6,383 nucleotides of DNA from Chloroflexota bacterium. Lineage in GTDB: Bacteria; Chloroflexota; Anaerolineae; JACRMK01. The notes under the pieces were generated by a model. That model was given only the letters and a program-made list of their open reading frames with translations, made no database searches and was not told where the DNA came from. The position numbers were made by a program, and so were the translations under genes. The stretch lies in contig JACQEC010000008.1 in NCBI GenBank assembly GCA_016200765.1, positions 1-6,383 of the forward strand, in the 5' to 3' direction. The first letter of the stretch is position 1, and each line of letters begins with the position of its first letter. Positions 1 through 4,435 of this stretch are shown in pieces.

Positions 1-323
1 GTCGCCAGATTGAGCGTGAGCGTGGCGGGCAGGCGCTCCGCAATCTTATCCATCACCGGGCGCTGGTCAATAAAGGAGCGGCCAAAGTCGCCCTGCGCCA
101 CGTGCGCCAGCCACTTCACATACTGGATATGAATCGGCTCCGTCAGGCCATACGATTCGTTGATGCGATCCAGGTCGGCCTGCCTGATGCGCGGGTCTTC
201 GAGAAACATGGCCGGGCCGCCGGGCGCGAGCCGCATCAGCGTGAACGCCAGCATCGAGATCGTCCACAGCAACACGACCGACTGCAATACGCGGCGGACG
301 ACGTAGCGGGTGGTGCCCGTCAT
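1..323 (-). CDS. DppB-type ABC transporter permease, N-terminal part (cut by left edge)
   Basis: Translating the minus strand from ATG at 323-321 gives 107 open codons that run off the left edge. The protein would be an inner-membrane permease of a peptide/nickel-type ABC importer (binding-protein-dependent transport system, DppB/OppB branch), forming half of the channel. Residues 6-13 are basic (RYVVRRVL). Residues about 14-33 form the first membrane segment, followed by the APGGPA turn. A periplasmic stretch follows with features usual for this family: DRINESYGLTEPIHIQYVKW (51-70), GDFGRSF (78-84) and ERLPATLTLNLA (96-107), which leads into the second membrane segment. Full-length relatives are about 300-340 aa, so two thirds is missing. 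GAGGG at 332-328 lies 4 bases before the ATG and supports this start. The gene follows the binding-protein gene by 128 bases on the same strand, so the two are probably one operon. The transported solute cannot be read from this fragment. Confidence 0.92.
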   Translation of the reverse strand, partial: MTGTTRYVVRRVLQSVVLLWTISMLAFTLMRLAPGGPAMFLEDPRIRQADLDRINESYGLTEPIHIQYVKWLAHVAQGDFGRSFIDQRPVMDKIAERLPATLTLNLA

Positions 324-327
324 CTGA

Positions 328-332
328 CCCTC
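328..332 (-). promoter_or_regulatory. ribosome binding site of the permease gene
   Basis: On the minus strand GAGGG stands 4 bases before ATG 323-321. It fixes the start of the edge-truncated permease. The hydrophobic segment begins about 13 residues after this ATG, as expected for DppB-like proteins. Confidence 0.6.
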
Positions 333-341
333 GGCGGCGTG

Positions 342-381
342 CCCTTCGGCAGGCTCAGGGCAGGCTCCTTCGACAAGCTCA
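342..381. repeat. two adjoining CTTCGAC/CTTCGGC-type dispersed repeats
   Basis: CCCTTCGGCAGGCTCAGGG (342-360) is followed after a few bases by CCTTCGACAAGCTCA (367-381). Both are variants of the same short motif, CCTTCGRCARGCTCAGG, and a third relative sits in inverted orientation at 2641-2663. I recall such motifs as scattered intergenic repeats in Chloroflexota and some Proteobacteria; copy number here is unknown. The pair lies just upstream of the permease ribosome binding site, inside the probable operon. Confidence 0.6.
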
Positions 382-397
382 CGGCGATGGGGCGCAT

Positions 398-437
398 CAA
401 CGCGTAACGCGCTTCAGCGTTCATGCGTTACGCGTTG
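398..437. repeat. 13-bp perfect inverted repeat between binding-protein and permease genes
   Basis: CAACGCGTAACGC (398-410) and GCGTTACGCGTTG (425-437) are exact reverse complements separated by 14 bases. The hairpin begins 14 bases past the binding-protein stop and has no T-run after it on the minus strand, so it is not a canonical intrinsic terminator. A hairpin here in a transporter operon commonly protects the binding-protein message from 3' decay or partly terminates, giving more binding protein than permease; that role is inferred. The 12-base core AACGCGTAACGC recurs at 6178-6189. Confidence 0.7.
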
Positions 438-451
438 AGGCGTTTCCGGCG

Positions 452-2131
452 CTACTTCGGTTTGCTCAGAATAAACCACTTCTGGAAGTCGTAGCCGATG
501 CCCCGGCGCGTGGCGGTGTTCGGCGTGACCTGCTTGTTCAGGAAGTCCCAGCCGGTCGAGTAGACGAGGAAGATGTACGGCGAATCTTCGGCCAGAATCT
601 TCTGAATCTGCTGGTAGATCACCTTGCGCTTGCTGGTGTCAAACTCGTTCTCGCCCTGCAACCACAGGTCTTCCAGTTTCTTGTTGACGTAGGCGACGCT
701 GTTCAGGTCGGGAATGGAGGCCTCGGTCCAGATGTCCTTGATGCCCGACGGCTCGATGCCGACGCTCCAGCCCAGGATGTCGAGGTCCCAGTCGTACGGC
801 TCCTTCTTCAGCGCGTTCAGGAACGCGCCCCACTCCAACGCGACGATCTCCACGTCAATGCCGAGCTGTTTGTACTGCTCCTGCGCGATGACGGCGGTCT
901 TTTCGCGCGCCGGGCTGGGCGTGTTGTGCATCAGTTTGAGCTTGAGCGGTTTGCCGTCCTTGCCGAGCCGCTTGCCGTTGGCGTCCAGTTTGTAACCGGC
1001 CTTGTCGAGCGTCTCCTTGGCCTTGTCCATGTTGTAGTCATATTTCGGCACGTCGGGGTTATAGACCCACGAGGTCGGCGGGAAGGTCGAGTAGGTTGGC
1101 TTGCTCAGGTTGTTAAAGACCTTCTGCGAAATCAGGTCGCGCGGGATGGCATACGAGAGCGCGTGGCGAAACTCCACATCGTTGTTGGGCGCGTGGCGCA
1201 GGTTAAAGCCGATGTAGGACCACGAGGCCGCGGCCGGCTCCCACTCGTATAGCTTCAGGTTGTCGCTGGCTTTGGCCTTCTCGAAGTCGGTGGAAGCGAT
1301 GGAGGCCGCGTCCACCTCGCCGCCGAGCAGCATTTGCAGGGAGACGGAGGTGTTGGGCACGATGCGGTAGGTGACCGATTCAATGTTGGTCGAGCCGCGG
1401 AAGTAACCGTCGTTGCGCGTGAAGGTCGCGTGGTCGTCGCGCTTCCATTCCTTGAGGCTGAACATGCCGCTGACGACGGAGGGCTGGAGGATTTCCGGGT
1501 TCGTCTTGGGGTCGTTCCAGTCGTACTTCTCCCAGATGTGCTTGGGTAGGGGCGTGATCGCGTCCACCTTGCCCAGCGCCACGGGCAGTGGCTTGGCCTC
1601 TTTGATGGCGATTTCCAGCGTCTTGTCGTCCAGCGCCTTATACGAGACGATGTTATCCGCCGGGTCGGCGCGATACGGCCACTTGTTTTCCGGCTTCATG
1701 GCCTGCTCGAAGGTCCACTGGTAATCAAAGGCGGTGATCGGCTTGCCGTCGCTCCACTTCATGTCTTGCAGGGTGAAGGTGTAGGTCTTCTTGTCGTCAG
1801 AGACTTTCCACGACTTGGCGGCAAACGGTTCCGGCTCAAGCGTTTCGGGGTTATAGCGCCACAGACCGCCGGTGAACATGCGGCTAATATACGCGCTCGA
1901 GGCGGTGTCGGTGCTCTTGTAGACGTGCAAGGTCGGGGCATCGCTGGTGTTGGCAATGCGATACTCGCCGCCGCGCGGCGGGACGAAGGCCGTCGGTTGC
2001 GGCGGCGGCACCACGGCCGCGGTGGTAGCGGATGGGGCGGTAGCGGCTGGCGCGGGTGTGCTGGCCGGGCCGCAGGCAACGGCCAGCAGTGCCACAATGG
2101 CCAGAGCAAGCCCAAGCAGGCGTCTCATCAT
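452..2131 (-). CDS. ABC transporter substrate-binding lipoprotein, family 5 (DppA/OppA-like)
   Basis: This 559-residue protein is the solute receptor of a peptide/nickel-type ABC importer, anchored outside the cytoplasmic membrane. The signal peptide is residues 1-19: MMRR, then a leucine/alanine-rich core ending LLAVA. Cys20 is the predicted lipidated residue. Residues 21-52 form a flexible Pro/Ala/Thr linker. The SBP_bac_5 domain fills the rest, with the family stretch KTYTFTLQDMKWSDGKPITA (115-134) followed by FDYQWTFEQA. Further family features include TPLPKHIWEK, DAASIASTDFEKAK and the hinge-side IGFNLRHAP...VEFRHALSYAIPRDLI region. Length is normal for the family and the frame is intact. 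AGGAGG lies 5 bases before the chosen ATG; a second ATG follows directly. The stop is TAG. It is the first gene of a probable operon with the permease to its left and has its own near-consensus promoter at 2301-2329. Substrate (oligopeptide, dipeptide, sugar or metal chelate) cannot be assigned from sequence alone. Confidence 0.95.
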   Translation of the reverse strand: MMRRLLGLALAIVALLAVACGPASTPAPAATAPSATTAAVVPPPQPTAFVPPRGGEYRIANTSDAPTLHVYKSTDTASSAYISRMFTGGLWRYNPETLEPEPFAAKSWKVSDDKKTYTFTLQDMKWSDGKPITAFDYQWTFEQAMKPENKWPYRADPADNIVSYKALDDKTLEIAIKEAKPLPVALGKVDAITPLPKHIWEKYDWNDPKTNPEILQPSVVSGMFSLKEWKRDDHATFTRNDGYFRGSTNIESVTYRIVPNTSVSLQMLLGGEVDAASIASTDFEKAKASDNLKLYEWEPAAASWSYIGFNLRHAPNNDVEFRHALSYAIPRDLISQKVFNNLSKPTYSTFPPTSWVYNPDVPKYDYNMDKAKETLDKAGYKLDANGKRLGKDGKPLKLKLMHNTPSPAREKTAVIAQEQYKQLGIDVEIVALEWGAFLNALKKEPYDWDLDILGWSVGIEPSGIKDIWTEASIPDLNSVAYVNKKLEDLWLQGENEFDTSKRKVIYQQIQKILAEDSPYIFLVYSTGWDFLNKQVTPNTATRRGIGYDFQKWFILSKPK

Positions 2132-2136
2132 ATGCT

Positions 2137-2142
2137 CCTCCT
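2137..2142 (-). promoter_or_regulatory. ribosome binding site of the binding-protein gene
   Basis: The minus strand reads AGGAGGAGCAT before ATG at 2131-2129. AGGAGG is a perfect Shine-Dalgarno with a 5-base spacer to the first ATG, and 8 to the second (2128-2126). Either could be used and both keep the same signal peptide. Confidence 0.85.
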
Positions 2143-2300
2143 AGTCGGCTAGATGCAAGGGATTGAGATCAAACGTACCGGTTGCAATAAGCGAGCGGGT
2201 GGGCTTTGGATGGAAGCGCCTCCTGACTGCCAACAACTACGAGTGAAAACGGCCGGATGGTATCAGCGTGACCGCGAGGTGCAAGTGGAATGTGGGCGCT

Positions 2301-2329
2301 ATTGTAACAAAGGATAAGCCGGGCGTCAA
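2301..2329 (-). promoter_or_regulatory. sigma70-type promoter for the binding-protein operon
   Basis: On the minus strand TTGACG (2329-2324) and TACAAT (2306-2301) are separated by exactly 17 bases. Each hexamer matches consensus at 5 of 6 positions. Transcription should start near 2294, giving a leader of about 160 bases before the ATG at 2131. The leader shows no upstream ATG and no strong hairpin that I can see. No obvious operator palindrome overlaps the promoter. Confidence 0.65.
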
Positions 2330-2349
2330 TACGCTCGCGCCGAAGCACC

Positions 2350-2401
2350 GCAGGCGGTTAGAAACCGCCTGCTATGAATAGAAAACCCGCTGAAGCGGGT
2401 T
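2350..2401. repeat. twin perfect hairpins upstream of the binding-protein promoter
   Basis: The first hairpin is GCAGGCGGTT (2350-2359), loop AGA, AACCGCCTGC (2363-2372), a perfect 10-bp stem. Eleven bases later comes the second: AACCCGC (2384-2390), loop TGAA, GCGGGTT (2395-2401), a perfect 7-bp stem. Neither has a T-run. The compact pairing of two unrelated stems is typical of REP-like intergenic elements. It lies about 20 bases upstream of the -35 box of the binding-protein promoter, so it is outside that transcript. The 12-mer GCAGGCGGTTAG recurs at 6251-6262. Confidence 0.7.
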
Positions 2402-2473
2402 GAGATCTGTTCGCTAACCGCTTATCGTCACGAGCAACCGGTTATCACCCAGAATCGTCTGAGACGTGAGATG

Positions 2474-2501
2474 ATCTGCGCTAAGGGCGAAGCCACGGCC
2501 A
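2474..2501 (+). repeat. REP-like unit, first copy
   Basis: This stretch contains TAAGGGCGAAGCCACGGCCA (2482-2501), which matches 2765-2784 (TAAGGGCGAAGCAATGGCCA) at 18 of 20 positions. A degenerate inverted copy lies near 2531-2550. The preceding ATCTGCGCTA (2474-2483) also recurs exactly at 2554-2563. It is one of several related units filling the gene-free stretch 2440-2860. Confidence 0.6.
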
Positions 2502-2523
2502 GCCATCCGGTTGCCAAACAGCG

Positions 2524-2791
2524 TGAGGTGTGGCTGTTGCTCTGCCCCGACGAATCTGCGCTATACCCGCGCCGAAGGGTCAGGGCTCCTCAAAAGTCGT
2601 AGTGCGGCGTATGATTGAGCAACCAGCATGGTGAGCCTTGCATCCTGAACTTGTCGAAGGATGTCGAATCATGCGGCGCGAATCAAGCGGGATAGCGGGC
2701 AAGCACCGCACGGCTTGTCAAGAGACTTTTGAGGAGCCCTACCGAAGGGTATAACGCCGATTCGTAAGGGCGAAGCAATGGCCACGCCTCA
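2524..2791. repeat. large inverted-repeat element, about 268 bases, possible MITE
   Basis: The left arm (2524-2598) and right arm (2724-2791) are inverted copies. The outer 45 bases pair at 36 of 45 positions without gaps (for example ACGAATC and TATACCC on the left against GGGTATA and GATTCGT on the right). The inner 17 bases are perfect: AGGGCTCCTCAAAAGTC (2582-2598) against GACTTTTGAGGAGCCCT (2724-2740). Between outer and inner parts the left arm has 13 unmatched bases and the right has 6. CCGAAGGGT occurs in direct orientation one base outside each inner arm (2572-2580 and 2742-2750). The 125-base centre holds further short palindromes, including the 2641-2663 repeat. No reading frame is present. 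It could be a non-autonomous transposon remnant or a structured intergenic repeat. Confidence 0.7.
2641..2663. repeat. CTGAACTTGTCGAAGG-type dispersed repeat
   Basis: The core CTGAACTTGTCGAAGG is flanked by CATC and ATG so that CATCCT (2641-2646) and AGGATG (2658-2663) form a stem. It belongs to the same family as the repeats at 342-381, in the opposite orientation. It lies in the centre of the large inverted repeat, which suggests nested insertion or a composite element. Confidence 0.6.
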
Positions 2792-2858
2792 ACCCCCGGT
2801 CGCCGCCGTCGCTCCCCTCTCCCATACTTGGGAGAGGGGTTGGGGGTGAGGCTTGGCC
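2780..2858. repeat. nested palindrome after the second propeller gene; possible terminator
   Basis: The centre is CCCCTCTCCCA (2814-2824), loop TACT, TGGGAGAGGGG (2829-2839), a perfect 11-bp stem. An outer stem pairs GGCCACGCCTCA-A-CCCCC (2780-2797) with GGGGGTGAGGCTTGGCC (2842-2858), with one mismatch and one bulged A. It starts 15 bases past the stop of the propeller gene at 2874-4322 and could end or protect that transcript. There is no T-run on the minus strand after the stem. The CCCTCTCCC/GGGAGAGGG core resembles a dispersed repeat in GC-rich genomes. It overlaps the right arm of the large inverted repeat by a few bases. Confidence 0.65.
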
Positions 2859-2873
2859 GCGACGAGAATCCAA

Positions 2874-4322
2874 TTACCGGTAGGTGGTCGGCCCGCCGCG
2901 CGCCGCGGTGTCGGAGGAGGTGCTCAACACCGGGTCGGCGGCGACGCGGTTCACGCCACTGCGCGGCGTGAGGCCGCCCACCACCGAGTAGAGCGCCTCG
3001 TCAAAGGTGCCGCCAGTGGGCGCGTTGGCGTTGGCAAACGCCGGATGCGCTGTGCCGCCTGCGAATGAGGTGGATACATAGTCACCGACCATGCGCCCCT
3101 GCGTGGTGTTCGCCAGCCACGAGAGCGTCATTGGCCCGGCCAGTGTCTGCTTGGCGCTCCACGTCGCGCCGCCGTCGGTGGACGACACAAAGCCCACATA
3201 GAGTTGGCAGGTGGACGCACTGCAGTTAGCGGCCGGGTAGTAATAGTACGTCAGCCCAAGGTGCGCGCTGCCGCCGGAGGTGTTCCGATCCACGCCAATA
3301 CCGGGGATGAAGTGATCAACGCTGCTGCCGATGGTGTCAATCGGGATGCGCGTGACCGCCGTCCACGTGCTGCCGGTCGTGGAGGTGGTCATCACGATGT
3401 CGTTGGCTGAACAGCCCGACTCGAAGCGGCAGTCCTGCCAGACAAGGTAAATCTTGCCGGAGGCGTCAATCTCTGCCGAAGGCAGGCCGCCGGAGCGCAG
3501 GCCGCCCGCCACACCGTGCTCGCTGACGGTGGCGATCTTCTTGGTGCGGCCCCACGTCGAGCCGCCATTGGTGGAGTTATAGACCACGACGTTGCCCAGG
3601 GTGTCGTCCGCGGGCACAATCACGGCGCCGTTGGGCCGCGCGAGCGGCTGTGCGCCGATGCCGCTGGCGTTGTTGCCGGTAGCCTTGGCCGCGCCCCACG
3701 TCAGCCCGCCATCGGTCGAGGTGCTGTTCAGCAGGCGATTGCCGTTGCCGAAGTTGTCCCACGTCACGTAGCAGTTGCCGTAGAAGGGGCTGGCTGGGCC
3801 GTTGTCGCAAGCGATCCAGTTCTTGTCATAGTCGGATGAGCCGGTCGCCAGCGAGACGTTGATCGGGTTGCCCCACGTCAGCCCGCCGTCGGTGGAGCGA
3901 TTGACGACGACCGCCGCGCCCTTGACCGGCTCGGTCAGCGGCAGGGAGTTAATCAGCCAGACGTTGTGCTTGGCGTCATAGGCTACGGACGGGTCGCTGA
4001 CGCGAGCGTAGATGCCGCCGGCGTAAATCGTGATCCCCGGCAGGAAACCGTTCGTCCAGGTCGCGCCGGCGTCGGTCGAGGTGGCCCAGCCGATGTTGGA
4101 CGAGCCGCCATCGGTGAAGCGGCCCACCTGCGTCACCATGACGACGGTGGAGCCATACGAGAAAGAGTCAGGCTCCACCTCGGTCTGGTGCTGGCTGCTG
4201 GTGTTGGTGTAGGGGTCGGTGCTCAATTTGATGAGGGTTGCCGCGCTGGCCGTCATCGTCCATGACAGGGCCAAGAGCAACGCGGCGGTCACGGCAAGCG
4301 AGCGGCGAGTCAGTTGAAACAT
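2874..4322 (-). CDS. secreted Asp-box (BNR) six-bladed beta-propeller protein, downstream paralogue
   Basis: This 482-residue protein is exported and probably acts outside the membrane; its ligand is unknown. Residues 1-27 are a signal peptide: LTRRSLAV contains a Tat-like twin arginine, then a hydrophobic core, with a cleavage site after TASA. Six Asp-boxes (S-x-D-x-G-x-T-W) lie at 82-89, 143-150, 202-209, 250-257 (Asn for Asp), 313-320 (degenerate, TSTTGSTW) and 381-388. Spacing of 48-68 residues predicts a six-bladed propeller. Cysteines pair by position: 172/184, 298/304 and 367/372, probably disulfides. Other conserved stretches are TEVEPDSF (47-54), CRFESGCSANDIV (298-310) and QGRMVGDYVSTS (408-419). 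Such proteins are often annotated 'sialidase family', but I see no F/YRIP motif, so enzyme activity is doubtful. The start is set by AGGAGG 5 bases before the ATG; the stop is TAA. It follows its paralogue by 113 bases. Confidence 0.9.
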   Translation of the reverse strand: MFQLTRRSLAVTAALLLALSWTMTASAATLIKLSTDPYTNTSSQHQTEVEPDSFSYGSTVVMVTQVGRFTDGGSSNIGWATSTDAGATWTNGFLPGITIYAGGIYARVSDPSVAYDAKHNVWLINSLPLTEPVKGAAVVVNRSTDGGLTWGNPINVSLATGSSDYDKNWIACDNGPASPFYGNCYVTWDNFGNGNRLLNSTSTDGGLTWGAAKATGNNASGIGAQPLARPNGAVIVPADDTLGNVVVYNSTNGGSTWGRTKKIATVSEHGVAGGLRSGGLPSAEIDASGKIYLVWQDCRFESGCSANDIVMTTSTTGSTWTAVTRIPIDTIGSSVDHFIPGIGVDRNTSGGSAHLGLTYYYYPAANCSASTCQLYVGFVSSTDGGATWSAKQTLAGPMTLSWLANTTQGRMVGDYVSTSFAGGTAHPAFANANAPTGGTFDEALYSVVGGLTPRSGVNRVAADPVLSTSSDTAARGGPTTYR

Positions 4323-4376
4323 CTGTGCCTCCTGATGGTCAAAGAGACAGGAGGCCGCTTTGCAACGGCCTCCTGT
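4323..4376 (-). promoter_or_regulatory. leader hairpin with competing Shine-Dalgarno pairing
   Basis: On the minus strand the order is ACAGGAGGCCG (4376-4366), loop TTGCAAAG, CGGCCTCCTGT (4357-4347), 12 bases, then the ribosome binding sequence CAGGAGGC (4334-4327), and ATG 4 bases on. The first two segments form a perfect 11-bp stem. GCCTCCTG within the second arm is also exactly complementary to the 8-base ribosome binding sequence, because the first arm carries the same CAGGAGGC. The two pairings exclude each other, so the upstream arm would keep the ribosome site free. CTCTTTG follows the stem, too weak for a sure intrinsic terminator. Control of the downstream propeller gene is inferred. 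Confidence 0.55.
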
Positions 4377-4435
4377 GTTCTCAAATATGTCATGAATCGT
4401 AGCGGCGCACGTCGCGCGCTATGTTGTACAGCGCC

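Noticed and set aside
102..407. 101-codon plus-strand frame over the left edge
   Set aside because: It is antisense to the clear DppB-like permease and continues into the repeats at 342-381; Arg/His-rich composition is typical of a shadow frame.
2350..2401. Intrinsic terminator
   Set aside because: Both stems are perfect, but neither is followed by a T-run on either strand.
2572..2750. CCGAAGGGT direct repeats as a 9-bp target duplication of an insertion sequence
   Set aside because: They are one base away from the 17-bp arms, the terminal bases do not pair, and inverted similarity continues beyond them. No transposase frame lies inside. Kept only as an alternative.
2440..2860. CRISPR array
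   Set aside because: The repeats are palindromic, degenerate, in both orientations and unevenly spaced, and there are no regular spacers or cas genes.
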